Assembly (NCBI GenBank): GCA_003526845.1
Contig: DPVM01000007.1
Span: forward strand, 1 to 64,000
Reading direction: 5' to 3'
Length of the DNA: 64,000 nt
Source of the DNA: Oscillospiraceae bacterium
Lineage (GTDB): Bacteria > Bacillota > Clostridia > Oscillospirales > Acutalibacteraceae
The position numbers and the translations under genes were made by a program. Shown piece by piece: positions 33,197 through 43,427 of the stretch (the stretch's first letter is position 1; each line of letters begins with the position of its first letter). Under the pieces are notes generated by a model, which saw only the letters and a list, made by a program, of their open reading frames with translations, did not search any database and had not been told where the DNA came from.

Positions 33197-35220
33197 TGGC
33201 GCACAAAAAATGGATAATCAGGCAGGCTGATAAGGAACGGGCATCTGCCGTGAGCGAAAAATTTAATATTGACGCTTTCGTGGCATTCTTGCTTGTCAGC
33301 CGCGGAATAACGGACGATGCGGATATTGCCGCCTTTTTGTCCGACAGCTATATGCTTGCCTCACCGTTTGATTTTGTCGATATGGAGGAGGCGTCGTTCG
33401 TTATCGGCGATGCAATTGACAACGGCGACAAAATCTGCATTTACGGCGACTATGATTGCGACGGCGTAACCTCAACAGCACTTTTGTATTCTTATTTAAG
33501 AAATGAGGGTGCTGATGTTTGCTATTACATACCAAGCAGGGAATCCGAGGGCTACGGACTTAATAACAGCGCCATAGATAAAATTGCCGCAGACGGTGTA
33601 AATCTTATCATCACTGTTGATAACGGCATAAGCGCAATTGAGCAGGCAAATCATATCTATGACTTGGGTATGCAACTTGTTATAACGGACCACCACCAAA
33701 TCGGCAGTGAGTTGCCGCGTGCGGAGGCGATTGTCAATCCGCACCGCCCCGAAAATAATCTTAAATTCAGAGAATACTGCGGCGTCGGTGTTGCATTCAA
33801 ACTCGTTTGCGCAATGTATGACGGCGACGCTGAGGACATTTTAAACGAATATGCCGATTTTGCGGCGATAGGCACAATTGCCGATATTATGCCGCTTACA
33901 GATGAAAACCGTTCGCTTGTCCGTGCAGGACTTGAAAAAATAAATAACAATCCGCGTCCGTCAATAAAAGCGTTTGCCGAGTCGAATTCAAAGAAAAGCT
34001 ATACAGCAAACGATATTGCGTTTCAGCTTTGCCCTCGCATCAACGCCATGGGCAGAATGGGCGACGCGTCGAGAGCGGTTGAGTTTTTAATCAGCGAAAA
34101 TCTTGACGATTGCCGCGAAAAATGCAATCGGCTTAATCTTGAAAATACAAACCGTCAGGAAACAGAAAAAAATATTCTCGACGATATTGAGAAAAAAATC
34201 GAGGCAAATCCGTCGCTTGTCAAGGGCAGAGTTATCGTTATCGACGGCGAGGGATACCACCATGGTGTTATCGGTATTGTCGCAAGCCATCTTGTCGATA
34301 AATACGGCAAGCCGTCATTTGTTATCGGTGTTGATGAAAACGGCATTGCACGCGGCTCGGCTCGCTCAATAGACGGTTTCAATATTTATGACGCAATCAG
34401 TGCTTGCGGCGACGATTTGGTTCAGTTCGGCGGCCATCCGCTTGCCGCAGGAATTACTCTCAATCAGGATAAAATAAACGATTTCAGGGAGCATATCAAC
34501 GCATACGCCAAGGAAAAATATCCCACAATGCCCCCGCTTTCGCTTACTCTCGATTATAAAATTTCACCCTTTTATTTAACAATTGACCTTGCAAATGCGC
34601 TCCAATCGCTCGAGCCGTACGGCGCAGGAAATCCGCAGGCTGTTTTCGGTGTGTTTAATATGAATTTGCGCGCTGTTACTCCCCTTAAAGAGGGCAAGCA
34701 TCTCAAACTCGAACTTGAGAAAAAAGGTAAAAAAATATGGGCAATAAAATTCGGTCAGAATGCGGAGAGTTTTCCCTACAAACCGGGCGATGTGATTGAC
34801 CTTGCCGTTAAAATTTCGCTTAATCATTACAACGGCAAACTTTATCTTTCAACGCATATTGTCGATGTCAGGCTTTCGACAACCGATGACGATGCCTATT
34901 TTAAAGAACTTAACGATTATAATTTGTTTTTGCTCAACGGCAATGGTGACCCCTCGCTTTATCCCGACAGGCAGGTGTGCAAAATCGTCTATTCTTATTT
35001 AAAGCAAAACGGCGGATGGAATTACTCGCTCGACGATTTGTATTTCAGATTGCAGGGCAGGGTAAACTATTCTCAGCTTATGTTTTCACTCAAAGCGTTT
35101 ATGCAGTCGGGATTGATTACATTCGATTCAAAAATATCATTAAACAATGTTCAAAATAAAGTGAATTTAGAGGATACAAAAATACTAAAAACCATTAAGG
35201 AGCGACTTATCAGTGGATAA
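33196..35220 (+). CDS. recJ: Single-stranded-DNA exonuclease RecJ
   Basis: 674 aa. DHH phosphoesterase motifs: ICIYGDYDCDGVTSTALL, TVDNGISA, VITDHHQIG and GVGVAFKL; the DHHA1 motifs are GSARSIDGFNIYDAI and FGGHPLAAGITL; a C-terminal OB-fold region follows. 5'-3' exonuclease in recombination and mismatch repair. Translationally coupled to hisE and, by an 8-bp overlap, to the rel gene. Confidence 0.95.
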   Translation: MAHKKWIIRQADKERASAVSEKFNIDAFVAFLLVSRGITDDADIAAFLSDSYMLASPFDFVDMEEASFVIGDAIDNGDKICIYGDYDCDGVTSTALLYSYLRNEGADVCYYIPSRESEGYGLNNSAIDKIAADGVNLIITVDNGISAIEQANHIYDLGMQLVITDHHQIGSELPRAEAIVNPHRPENNLKFREYCGVGVAFKLVCAMYDGDAEDILNEYADFAAIGTIADIMPLTDENRSLVRAGLEKINNNPRPSIKAFAESNSKKSYTANDIAFQLCPRINAMGRMGDASRAVEFLISENLDDCREKCNRLNLENTNRQETEKNILDDIEKKIEANPSLVKGRVIVIDGEGYHHGVIGIVASHLVDKYGKPSFVIGVDENGIARGSARSIDGFNIYDAISACGDDLVQFGGHPLAAGITLNQDKINDFREHINAYAKEKYPTMPPLSLTLDYKISPFYLTIDLANALQSLEPYGAGNPQAVFGVFNMNLRAVTPLKEGKHLKLELEKKGKKIWAIKFGQNAESFPYKPGDVIDLAVKISLNHYNGKLYLSTHIVDVRLSTTDDDAYFKELNDYNLFLLNGNGDPSLYPDRQVCKIVYSYLKQNGGWNYSLDDLYFRLQGRVNYSQLMFSLKAFMQSGLITFDSKISLNNVQNKVNLEDTKILKTIKERLISG

Positions 35221-37414
35221 CGGCACAACCGAAAAATATAACGACCATTTTTATGAGTTTTTCGAGCAAATAAAGGCAAATCCCCAATATGACAGTGCAA
35301 AAATCGAAAAAGCATATCTCCTCGCACACGATGCGCATAAAAACCAATTCAGGCGTTCCGGCGAGCCGTATATTATGCACCCGGTTGCCGTAGCGAAAAT
35401 TCTTTTTGAACTCGGTATGGATAATGAAAGCATCATCGGCGCACTGCTTCACGATGTTGTCGAGGACACGGAATACAATTTGGACTATATCCGCAAGGAA
35501 TTCGGCGACGATGTTGCTCTTCTTGTCGACGGCGTCACAAAACTCGGTCAAATTCCGCTTTCAACAAGGGAAGAGGTGCAGGCAGAGAACATAAGAAAAA
35601 TGTTTATCGCGATGAATCAGGATGTCAGGGTTATTATCATCAAGCTTGCCGACAGACTTCATAATATGCGCACCCTCGAACATATGCCGCCGTATAAGCA
35701 GCGCGAAAAATCGCTTGAAACGCTCGAAATTTATGCCCCAATCGCTCACCGTTTAGGTATCCGTGCCTTTAAGGAAGAGCTTGAGGACCTCGCAATCCGC
35801 TATCTTGACCCGATTGCCTATAAGGAGATTGAAAACAATCTTTCTATGAAAAAGGAGGAGGGCGAAAAGTTCCTCGAGGATATAAAGTCACAGATAAATG
35901 CAAAAATCACGCCGATTATGGCACATTCTCAAATCACCTCGCGTGTAAAATCCGTTCACGGCATTTTCCGCAAGGTTTATATCAAGGGCAAAAATTTTGA
36001 GGAAATTTACGATATTTATGCCGTTCGTATAATCGTTGACACGCTTATTGACTGCTACAATGCGCTCGGCATAGTTCACGATATGTTTACTCCGCTCCCC
36101 GGCAGATTTAAGGATTATATTTCAACACCGAAGCCCAATATGTATCAGTCGCTTCACACAACACTGCTTTATCACGGTGTTCCGTTTGAGGTGCAAATCC
36201 GCACATGGGATATGCATAAAACGGCTGAATTCGGTATCGCCGCACACTGGAAATACAAACTCGGCACGGGCGGCAAAGACAATTTTGATTCCTCATTGCA
36301 ATGGATTCATCAGGTGCTCGAAAGCGGCGAAAGTGCCGACAACCCGGAGGAAATGGTTTCTTCAATCAAGGGCGACCTTGCCATTGACGAAATATTTGTT
36401 TTCACTCCAAAGGGTGATGTTAAATCACTGCCAAAAGGCTCAACCGTTATCGATTTTGCCTATGTGATTCACTCCGCTGTCGGCAACCGTATGGTCGGTG
36501 CGAAACTCGACGGCAGAATTGTTCCGCTCGACACTGTAATCAAAACAGGTCAAATTTGCGAAATTATCACATCAAACGCACAGGGCAAGGGTCCGTCGAG
36601 GGATTGGCTCAAAATCGTGCGCACTGGTGAGGCAAGAGCAAAAATTCGCGCTTGGTTTAAAAAAGAACGCCGCGACGAAAATATTCTTGAAGGTAAAAAT
36701 CAGCTTGAGCACGAATTTAAGCGAAACTACCTCCGTTTCGACGGCGACAAACTCTCCGAGTTTGTCAAAAAAATTGCCGAGCGTCAGCGTTTTTCAAGCG
36801 TGGAGGATTTTTATGCCGCTATCGGCTACGGCGGTGTCCAAATCAGTCGCCTAATGCCCGGTATTAAGGACGAATATAACAGAAATTGGAAAATCAAAGA
36901 GGAAACTGCCGCTCCTGTTGTCAATAAGGTTGAGCAGGTTAACCGTGAACCGAAATCCTCGGGCGGTGTTGTTGTCGAGGGCATCGACAATTGCCTTATC
37001 AATATGGCGCGCTGCTGCAATCCTCTTCCCGGCGAAAATATCATCGGATTCATCACTCGCGGGCACGGTTTGACAATTCACCGTCGCGACTGCAAAAATG
37101 TTCCGGTTGATATTGCCTCATCACCCGAGCCGGAGCGTTGGATTAACGCCCATTGGGACAACAGCATTAAGGTCGAGGCTCGCTCAACGCTCAATGTTTA
37201 CGCTATCGACCGTGACGGCGTTGTTCTTGATATTACAACGACTATGGCAGGTGCTCATGTCAAAATTCACTCAATCAATGCCCGCCCGATTAATGACGGA
37301 AATTGCCTCACAACAATGACAATCAGCGTAAACGGCAAGGAGCATCTTGAGTCTATTATAAAAATGCTCAACAAAATCGACGGCGTTTATTTGATTGAGC
37401 GAACAGAACTTTAA
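35213..37414 (+). CDS. relA: Bifunctional (p)ppGpp synthetase/hydrolase
   Basis: 733 aa long RelA/SpoT homologue. The HD hydrolase domain has HPVAVA and LLHDVVEDT, both needed for (p)ppGpp hydrolysis. The synthetase domain contains GRFKDYISTPKPNMYQSLH; its RxKD motif marks bifunctional Rel rather than synthetase-only RelA. TGS domain at about 390-450 and a C-terminal ACT domain. Start GTG 35213 with AAGGAG. The rel-dtd-MBL-hemZ order is common in Clostridia. Confidence 0.96.
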   Translation: MDNGTTEKYNDHFYEFFEQIKANPQYDSAKIEKAYLLAHDAHKNQFRRSGEPYIMHPVAVAKILFELGMDNESIIGALLHDVVEDTEYNLDYIRKEFGDDVALLVDGVTKLGQIPLSTREEVQAENIRKMFIAMNQDVRVIIIKLADRLHNMRTLEHMPPYKQREKSLETLEIYAPIAHRLGIRAFKEELEDLAIRYLDPIAYKEIENNLSMKKEEGEKFLEDIKSQINAKITPIMAHSQITSRVKSVHGIFRKVYIKGKNFEEIYDIYAVRIIVDTLIDCYNALGIVHDMFTPLPGRFKDYISTPKPNMYQSLHTTLLYHGVPFEVQIRTWDMHKTAEFGIAAHWKYKLGTGGKDNFDSSLQWIHQVLESGESADNPEEMVSSIKGDLAIDEIFVFTPKGDVKSLPKGSTVIDFAYVIHSAVGNRMVGAKLDGRIVPLDTVIKTGQICEIITSNAQGKGPSRDWLKIVRTGEARAKIRAWFKKERRDENILEGKNQLEHEFKRNYLRFDGDKLSEFVKKIAERQRFSSVEDFYAAIGYGGVQISRLMPGIKDEYNRNWKIKEETAAPVVNKVEQVNREPKSSGGVVVEGIDNCLINMARCCNPLPGENIIGFITRGHGLTIHRRDCKNVPVDIASSPEPERWINAHWDNSIKVEARSTLNVYAIDRDGVVLDITTTMAGAHVKIHSINARPINDGNCLTTMTISVNGKEHLESIIKMLNKIDGVYLIERTEL

Positions 37415-37428
37415 TTTTCGGAGATGTT

Positions 37429-37881
37429 ATGAAAGCAGTTATTCAAAGAGTTAAATATTCAAATGTTAAAATAGACGGCGAAATTGTCGGCAAATGTGAA
37501 AACGGATTTATGATTTTGCTCGGCGTTTGGCAGGGCGATACAAAAGCGGATGCCGACAAACTCGTCAAAAAAATTCCGAATTTGAGAATTTTCGAGGATG
37601 AAAACGGCAAAATGAATTTGTCCTGCCTTGATATTGGCGGCGAAATTCTCGTTATATCACAGTTCACACTCTGTGCCGATTGCTCGCACGGCAGGCGACC
37701 GTCTTTTACAAATTCCGCACCGCCAGACGAGGCAAACTCGCTTTATGAATACTTCGTTTCCGAGCTTAAAAACTCGGGTGTCAAAAGCGTTCAAACGGGC
37801 AGATTCGGCGCCGATATGCAGGTTGAGCTTGTCAATGACGGACCTGTTACAATAATTCTCGATTCCAAGGAGCTTCACTGA
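37429..37881 (+). CDS. dtd: D-aminoacyl-tRNA deacylase
   Basis: 150 aa, full length. MKAVIQRVKYSNVKIDG start, catalytic VISQFTLCADCSHGRRPSF and the cross-subunit motif NDGPVTIILDS near the C-terminus. Hydrolyses D-aminoacyl- and mischarged glycyl-tRNA. Stop and next start overlap as TGATG. Confidence 0.97.
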   Translation: MKAVIQRVKYSNVKIDGEIVGKCENGFMILLGVWQGDTKADADKLVKKIPNLRIFEDENGKMNLSCLDIGGEILVISQFTLCADCSHGRRPSFTNSAPPDEANSLYEYFVSELKNSGVKSVQTGRFGADMQVELVNDGPVTIILDSKELH

Positions 37882-38495
37882 TGATTGTTAAAAATGCCAC
37901 ATTCGGCAATATTCAAAACAACTGCTATTTGGTTGTTGACGAAAAAACAAACTGTTCCGCGCTTGTTGATTGCACGGAGTGCTCACAAAAAATGCTCGAT
38001 TTTATCGGCGAGACCGATTTAAAATACATTTTTCTCACACACGGTCACTTCGACCATATTACCGGTGTAAAAGGCGTCAAGGAAAAATACGGCGCACGCG
38101 TTGTAATTTCGCACGAGGACGCACCTATGCTTTCGTCTGCAAAACTGTCGCTTGCGGCATTCTGCGGCGGCGAGCAAAATATTGTTGAACCGGATATTCT
38201 TGTGGCCGACGGCGATGTTGTCAAACTCAACGATATTGAGTTCAAGGTTATTTCGACACCAGGTCACACAAAGGGCGGCGTTTGCTATCTTGTCGGCGAT
38301 TATATTTTTACGGGCGACACGCTGTTTTTCTGCTCCTGCGGAAGAACTGATTTCCCCGGCGGCTCGTCACAGGAAATTATTGCGTCACTCAAAAAAATTG
38401 CCGCTCTCGACGGCGATTTAAAGGTTATGCCCGGACACGACAGACTTTCAAATCTCAATTTTGAAAGAGAAAACAATCCTTATATGAAAATGTAG
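37881..38495 (+). CDS. MBL-fold metallohydrolase (YqgX/GloB-like)
   Basis: 204 aa. Metal motif LTHGHFDHITG (HxHxDH), then STPGHTKGGVCYLVGD, TGDTLFF and the final MPGHDR give all metal ligands. Related to glyoxalase II-type thioesterases; substrate unknown. Confidence 0.93.
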   Translation: MIVKNATFGNIQNNCYLVVDEKTNCSALVDCTECSQKMLDFIGETDLKYIFLTHGHFDHITGVKGVKEKYGARVVISHEDAPMLSSAKLSLAAFCGGEQNIVEPDILVADGDVVKLNDIEFKVISTPGHTKGGVCYLVGDYIFTGDTLFFCSCGRTDFPGGSSQEIIASLKKIAALDGDLKVMPGHDRLSNLNFERENNPYMKM

Positions 38496-38498
38496 CTT

Positions 38499-39926
38499 AT
38501 GATTTTAAAAAATATCAACCACGATTACGGCTATCACACTCAAAAAATCGCCACAATGTTTTTCGCGCTCGAGAAAATCAAAGTCGATTGCGACGGCGAT
38601 GATGATATAGTTGTCGAAACAATAAAAAACGGCGATGAGATAACAGTAAACGCAAGGGTTTATTCCAAATACATATCAAAATCTTCAAATATCGGTGACG
38701 ACGACGGTGCACACGCGTTGTCACTTTTGCTTTATGATACTCTTTGTGAGGTAACTTGTTTCAATGTTCCGTGGGGAATACTCTACGGCGTTCGCCCTGC
38801 AAGGCTTATGCACGCCACAGCCGAAAAAATAGGTGACAGCGCGGCTTATCAAAAATTCATTTCCGACAGGGTGGAGCCGTCAAAAGCACAGCTTGCGCTC
38901 AATGTTATGCACAGCGAAAACAAAATTATTGCGCTTTCGACGGCGCGTTCTTTTTCGCTTTATGTTTCAGTTCCGTTTTGCCCGACAAGGTGCTCGTATT
39001 GCTCGTTTGTTTCGCACAGCATAGCAAATGCGGCGGACCTTATTTCGCCTTATGTCGACTTGCTTTGTCGCGAGATTGCGGAAAACGGCAAAATCGCCGC
39101 TAAACTCGGTTTGCATCTTGAAACAATCTATTTCGGCGGCGGCACACCGACAACGCTTTCTGCCGAGCAACTCGATAAAATCCTCACTGCGGTTGAAAAT
39201 GCATTTGATTTGTCAACACTGCGTGAGTACACTGTTGAGGCAGGCAGACCCGATACCGTGACCGAGCAAAAACTCAACACTCTTTTTGCCCACAATGTCG
39301 GCAGAATCAGCATCAATCCCCAAACATTTAATGATGCGGTGCGTGCCAATGTCGGCAGGCGCCATACTACGGAGCAGACAATCGCCGCCTATAATCTTGC
39401 GCGCAAGGTCGGCTTTGAAAATATCAATATGGATTTTATAGCAGGGCTCAACGGCGATACGCTCGATTCGTTTAAAAACAGCATCGACACTGCCGTTGAT
39501 ATGGGTGCCGATTCCGTCACCGTTCACAATCTCGCCCTCAAAAGCGGTGCATATCTCGTAACCGAGAAAGAATATTTCGACCTCTCACAGCGCAACACCG
39601 CCTACAATATGATTGATTATTCCGCACAAAAACTTTCCCAAAGCGGTTATTATCCTTACTATATGTACCGTCAAAGTAAATCACTCGGCAACCTTGAAAA
39701 TGTCGGCTGGTGCAAGACTAACAAGGACTGCTTATATAATGTTTTTATGATGGATGAAACGCATACTGTTCTTGCGGCAGGTGCAGGAGCGGTCACAAAA
39801 CTGAAAAATCCCCAAACATCGCATATCGAAAGAATATACAATTTTAAATATCCGTATGAATATATCAACGATTTTCAAGTGTTAATAGACAGAAAATTCC
39901 AAATAGTCGATTTTTATAATAAATAA
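38499..39926 (+). CDS. hemZ: HemZ-type coproporphyrinogen dehydrogenase-like radical SAM protein
   Basis: 475 aa. N-terminal extension of about 160 residues before the radical SAM motif FCPTRCSYCSF (CX3CX2C), then IYFGGGTPTTLSAEQL, RISINPQTF and MDFIAGLNGD. HemZ is distinct from HemN and its physiological role is uncertain; some related proteins are haem chaperones (HemW). Starts 3 bp after the MBL gene, last gene of the operon. Confidence 0.9.
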   Translation: MILKNINHDYGYHTQKIATMFFALEKIKVDCDGDDDIVVETIKNGDEITVNARVYSKYISKSSNIGDDDGAHALSLLLYDTLCEVTCFNVPWGILYGVRPARLMHATAEKIGDSAAYQKFISDRVEPSKAQLALNVMHSENKIIALSTARSFSLYVSVPFCPTRCSYCSFVSHSIANAADLISPYVDLLCREIAENGKIAAKLGLHLETIYFGGGTPTTLSAEQLDKILTAVENAFDLSTLREYTVEAGRPDTVTEQKLNTLFAHNVGRISINPQTFNDAVRANVGRRHTTEQTIAAYNLARKVGFENINMDFIAGLNGDTLDSFKNSIDTAVDMGADSVTVHNLALKSGAYLVTEKEYFDLSQRNTAYNMIDYSAQKLSQSGYYPYYMYRQSKSLGNLENVGWCKTNKDCLYNVFMMDETHTVLAAGAGAVTKLKNPQTSHIERIYNFKYPYEYINDFQVLIDRKFQIVDFYNK

Positions 39927-39938
39927 TCACTTTTAGTA

Positions 39939-39967
39939 TTGCAAAACTGTACTTATTGTAATATAAT
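39939..39967 (+). promoter_or_regulatory. Promoter of the small coiled-coil gene
   Basis: TTGCAA (39939-39944), 17-bp spacer, TATAAT (39962-39967). Confidence 0.75.
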
Positions 39968-39991
39968 GAAAGTATAAAAGAGGTGTTAATT

Positions 39992-40456
39992 ATGGGTATT
40001 TTTGATGATGTTTTAAACAGTGCAAAAACAGGTAATTTTGAAGAGGTTTTAACTAAAACCAAAACCTATGCCGAGGACGCTGCAAAAAAGAGCGCAGAAA
40101 GGCTTGAGATTTCAAAAAAGAAGATTGAATTGCTTGATTCAAAAACAAAACTTGTCAAGGCTTACGAAAATTACGGCAGATTGCAGTATGCTCTTGTCGA
40201 AGGCGATGAGGTTTCACCCGAGGAGCTTAAGTCGTTAGAGGAGGAAATTCAACTTCAGAAGAACAGAACTGAATATCTTGATGCCGAGGTTGAAGAACTT
40301 CGCCAAAAATTCCTTGACAGCCTTTCAAGAAAAAACCAAAAAATATACGAGCGTGAAACTCGCCGCAGTGAAAAAGAGGCTGTTCGTCAAGCTCGCCGCG
40401 ACGCAAGGCATCCGTCACCCGACATCAGTATTGATGCCGAGGAGAATGACGAATAA
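39992..40456 (+). CDS. Charged coiled-coil protein of unknown function
   Basis: 154 aa from ATG 39992 (AGAGGTG upstream; a GTG at 39983 is inside that site). N-terminus MGIFDDVLNSAKTG, then a continuous Lys/Glu-rich helix over about 30-135 with heptad leucines. The tail is acidic. No membrane segment or signal peptide. I do not recognise a named family; small cytoplasmic coiled-coil proteins of this type are common in Clostridia. Own promoter and terminator. Confidence 0.75.
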   Translation: MGIFDDVLNSAKTGNFEEVLTKTKTYAEDAAKKSAERLEISKKKIELLDSKTKLVKAYENYGRLQYALVEGDEVSPEELKSLEEEIQLQKNRTEYLDAEVEELRQKFLDSLSRKNQKIYERETRRSEKEAVRQARRDARHPSPDISIDAEENDE

Positions 40457-40497
40457 TTTGCCGGTGTAATATTTTTAAAAACCCAATAATATAAATT

Positions 40498-40530
40498 TAA
40501 AGCAATGCATATGCGTTGCTTTATTTTTTT
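40498..40530 (+). terminator. Terminator before the flippase gene
   Basis: TAAAGCAATG at 40498-40507 pairs with CGTTGCTTTA at 40513-40522 (one G-U), then a T-run. It contains the two upstream ATGs of the next frame, which supports the later GTG start. Confidence 0.8.
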
Positions 40531-40543
40531 ATTTGGTGATTTT

Positions 40544-42229
40544 GTGAACAATAGGTCAAAATATATTTCCTCCGCATTGCTTCTTGTTATAACCTCGATT
40601 TGCATTAAGGTTATCGGCGCAATCTATAAAATTCCTCTAACTGCATATATAGGCGCGGTCGGCAGGGGATATTTTGCCGCGGCTTACACAGTTTGTTTGC
40701 CTGTTCATGCGCTCACTATGGGATGTCTGCCTGTTGCGCTCTCGCGCCTTGTCAGCAAATATAATGCAAATTCAAATAAAACCGCTATCGTTGGTCTTAA
40801 GTTCGCATCGTCAAAGCTGTTTTGCGTTGTCGGTTTTGTCGGTATGTGTGTTGTGCTCATCGTTGCATATCCTTATTCCGTTTTTATCGCCGACGCGCCG
40901 AAAAGCGTTTATACAATTGTCGCCCTTGCACCGAGCGTGTTTTTTTCATGTCTCGCCGCCTCCTACCGCGGATATTATGAGGGCTTTCAAAATATGGTGC
41001 CCACCTCCGTATCGCAGTTTATCGAAGCGGTGTCAAAAATGATTTTGGGCATTGCGTTTGCAAAGCTTTCCGTGCTTTATATGTTTTCGCAGTACAGCCA
41101 AACCGGCAAAATCTTTTCCAACGCCGTTTTAAGCGACAGGCAAGCCTTTTCTGTTATATATCCGTATGCCGCCGCTGCCGCTATGCTCGGCGTAACCATT
41201 GGCGCAATTTTAAGCTGGCTTTATACCGCGGTTTATTATGCAATAAACGATAAAATAAAAATCAAGCCGCAAAAGGCGCAGGTGAAGTATGCAAAAAGCG
41301 AGCTAATATCTTTTGCAATGCCGATTATGATAAGTTGTGCCGTTCAAAGCGTTTTTCAGTTTTTGGATACCGCAACAATCCAAAAGGCTCTTTCCCTGAT
41401 TGATAAAGATGCGCTTCGCTTAGCTTATTCCGACACTCTTTCCGTTGCCGATATTCAAGACTCCGAGCTTTCGACATTTCTTTACGGTGTTTATAATGCC
41501 GCACTCGATTTTAAAAATCTTGTTCCCGGCATAACAATGGCGCTCGGTGTTGCCTCCGTTCCGGCAATAAGTGCTGCGTGCGAAAAGGAGGATAACGCCC
41601 ACCTTTCATATCTCGTTAATTCGATTTATAAATACTCGTCGCTTGCCTCAATGCTCGGCGGTCTTTTGCTCATTATTTGCGGCGATGACGCGCTGTCCGT
41701 TTTCTACTCGTCATCCTCGCCCGAGCTTGTCACGGCGTGCTCTCCGCTTGTCAAATTGTTTGGCTTGGTTGTGCCCGTTTTCTCACTCGTCGGCACTGTT
41801 GTATTCTCCGTGCAGGCTATCGGTTGCCCGGAAAAATCAATTAAATCGTATGTTGTCGCAGGTGTTATTCGCGTTGCGCTCAATATAATTCTTGTTATGA
41901 ACCGCCATCTTGTTCTTGCCGGCGCAATTCTGTCCGATACGGCAGGTTATACAGTTATGCTGATAATGAACTGCGCCGTTATGAAAAAACAAAGGAATAT
42001 AAAATTTGATTTCGTAACAGTGATTTTAAAGCCGCTTTTGGCATTCGGCGTTTCGTATTATCTTTCAATTTATGTTATTTCACATATCAAATATGTGTTT
42101 TCTCCGCTGCCCGGTATGATTGTCAAGGCGATAATTCCCACCGCTGTGTTCTGTATATTGTGCTTTTCGTTAAAATTACTAAATTTTGACAATAAAATTT
42201 TAACTCGAAAACCTAAAAAAACGGCTTAA
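40544..42229 (+). CDS. spoVB: SpoVB/YabM-type MOP-superfamily flippase
   Basis: 561 aa from GTG 40544 (GGTGAT upstream), with about 14 membrane helices. The N-terminus ALLLVITSICIKVIGAIYKIPL is typical of the SpoVB/MurJ group of lipid-linked precursor exporters. Position before mazG corresponds to yabM/spoVB in the Bacillus yab cluster. SpoVB is involved in spore cortex synthesis; the precise substrate here is unknown. Confidence 0.85.
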   Translation: MNNRSKYISSALLLVITSICIKVIGAIYKIPLTAYIGAVGRGYFAAAYTVCLPVHALTMGCLPVALSRLVSKYNANSNKTAIVGLKFASSKLFCVVGFVGMCVVLIVAYPYSVFIADAPKSVYTIVALAPSVFFSCLAASYRGYYEGFQNMVPTSVSQFIEAVSKMILGIAFAKLSVLYMFSQYSQTGKIFSNAVLSDRQAFSVIYPYAAAAAMLGVTIGAILSWLYTAVYYAINDKIKIKPQKAQVKYAKSELISFAMPIMISCAVQSVFQFLDTATIQKALSLIDKDALRLAYSDTLSVADIQDSELSTFLYGVYNAALDFKNLVPGITMALGVASVPAISAACEKEDNAHLSYLVNSIYKYSSLASMLGGLLLIICGDDALSVFYSSSSPELVTACSPLVKLFGLVVPVFSLVGTVVFSVQAIGCPEKSIKSYVVAGVIRVALNIILVMNRHLVLAGAILSDTAGYTVMLIMNCAVMKKQRNIKFDFVTVILKPLLAFGVSYYLSIYVISHIKYVFSPLPGMIVKAIIPTAVFCILCFSLKLLNFDNKILTRKPKKTA

Positions 42230-42233
42230 ATAC

Positions 42234-42262
42234 TTGCATTTTTGGGCAAAATATAGTAACAT
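42234..42262 (+). promoter_or_regulatory. Candidate promoter of mazG
   Basis: TTGCAT (42234-42239), 17-bp spacer, TAACAT (42257-42262). Confidence 0.5.
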
Positions 42263-42305
42263 TATGTTAATCGCGCAAGCGACATTTTATTTAAGGGTAT
42301 AGGTT

Positions 42306-43115
42306 ATGTCAGCAGAATTTGAAATTAAAGACAAATATACTATTGAGGATTTGGTTTCTATCGTTAAAGTTCTGCGTGCCCCCGGCGGTTGCCCGTGGGA
42401 CCGTGCCCAAACTCATGACTCAATTAAAAAGAATTTCATTGAGGAAACCTATGAGGTTGTAGAGGCGATAAATAAGCAGGATACAGGCGGTTTAAAAGAA
42501 GAACTCGGCGATATTTTGCTTCAGGTTGCCCTCCATTCCGAGATGGAAAGCGAAAAGGGAAACTTCGATTTTAACGATGTTGCAAATGATATTGTTAAAA
42601 AGCTCGTTTTCAGACACCCACATGTTTTCGGCTCTGCTCAGGCGGACGATGTCGATTCTGCTCTCAACAGCTGGGACAGCGCAAAACAGGTCGAAAAAAG
42701 CATCAAATCCCAGACGGACTCAATGCTCCGTGTGCCGAGAGAGCTGCCTGCGCTTATGCGTGCGCAGAAAGTTCAGCACAAGGCGGCAAAAGTCGGTTTC
42801 GATTGGGATGATGTCAGCGGTGCAGTGGACAAACTTTACGAAGAAATTAATGAGTTAAAAACAGCCGTGTCCGATAATGTCAAATCGGAAATTGAGGACG
42901 AATTCGGCGATGTTTTGTTCTCCTGTGTTAATATTGCACGCTTTTTGGATGTTGACAGTGAGGAGGCGCTCACCGGCGCCACCGACAAATTTGTTTCAAG
43001 ATTTTCAACTGTCGAGCAACTTGCACGGGAGCGCGGAATTGATATGAATTCAGCCGGTATTGACGAACTTGACAAGTTATGGGACGAGGCTAAGAAAATA
43101 AATAAAGCCGAATAA
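42306..43115 (+). CDS. mazG: Nucleoside triphosphate pyrophosphohydrolase MazG
   Basis: 269 aa with two MazG repeats. First: LRAPGGCPWDRAQTHDSIKK, then EETYEVVEAI and EELGDILLQVALHSEM (EExxE, ExxD). Second: KLYEEINELKTA and EDEFGDVLFSCVNIAR. House-cleaning NTPase. It lacks the extra N-terminal methylase domain of Bacillus YabN. Confidence 0.95.
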   Translation: MSAEFEIKDKYTIEDLVSIVKVLRAPGGCPWDRAQTHDSIKKNFIEETYEVVEAINKQDTGGLKEELGDILLQVALHSEMESEKGNFDFNDVANDIVKKLVFRHPHVFGSAQADDVDSALNSWDSAKQVEKSIKSQTDSMLRVPRELPALMRAQKVQHKAAKVGFDWDDVSGAVDKLYEEINELKTAVSDNVKSEIEDEFGDVLFSCVNIARFLDVDSEEALTGATDKFVSRFSTVEQLARERGIDMNSAGIDELDKLWDEAKKINKAE

Positions 43116-43137
43116 TCGGCAAACGGAGGAATTTTTT

Positions 43138-43413
43138 ATGAATAAAACAGAACTCGTAGCAGCAGTTGCTGCAAAGGCAGAACTTTCAAAGAAAGATGCA
43201 GACGCAGCAGTATCAGCAGTAGTTGACGCTATTACAGAAGCACTTGCAGATGGCGACAAAGTATCTCTCGTAGGTTTCGGTACATTCGCAGTTAAAGAGC
43301 GCGCAGCTCGTACAGGCATCAATCCGCGTACAGGCGAAAGCGTAGAAATCGCTGCATCAAAGGCTCCTGCATTTAAGGCAGGCAAGGCTCTCAAGGACGC
43401 TGTAAATAAGTAA
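43138..43413 (+). CDS. hup: HU-family DNA-binding protein
   Basis: 91 aa nucleoid protein. MNKTELVAAVAAKAELSKKD start and the DNA-clasp GFGTFAVKERAARTGINPRT with the proline-tipped arm NPRTGE. Ala/codon-biased, GGAGG site: highly expressed. Inserted between mazG and rqcP, a common order in Clostridia. Confidence 0.97.
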   Translation: MNKTELVAAVAAKAELSKKDADAAVSAVVDAITEALADGDKVSLVGFGTFAVKERAARTGINPRTGESVEIAASKAPAFKAGKALKDAVNK

Positions 43414-43427
43414 TCTTTGATCTTTTA

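Noticed and set aside
40505..40543. ATG starts at 40505 and 40511 for the flippase
   Set aside because: Both are within the terminator stem of the previous gene; GTG 40544 has a ribosome site and gives the family-typical N-terminus.
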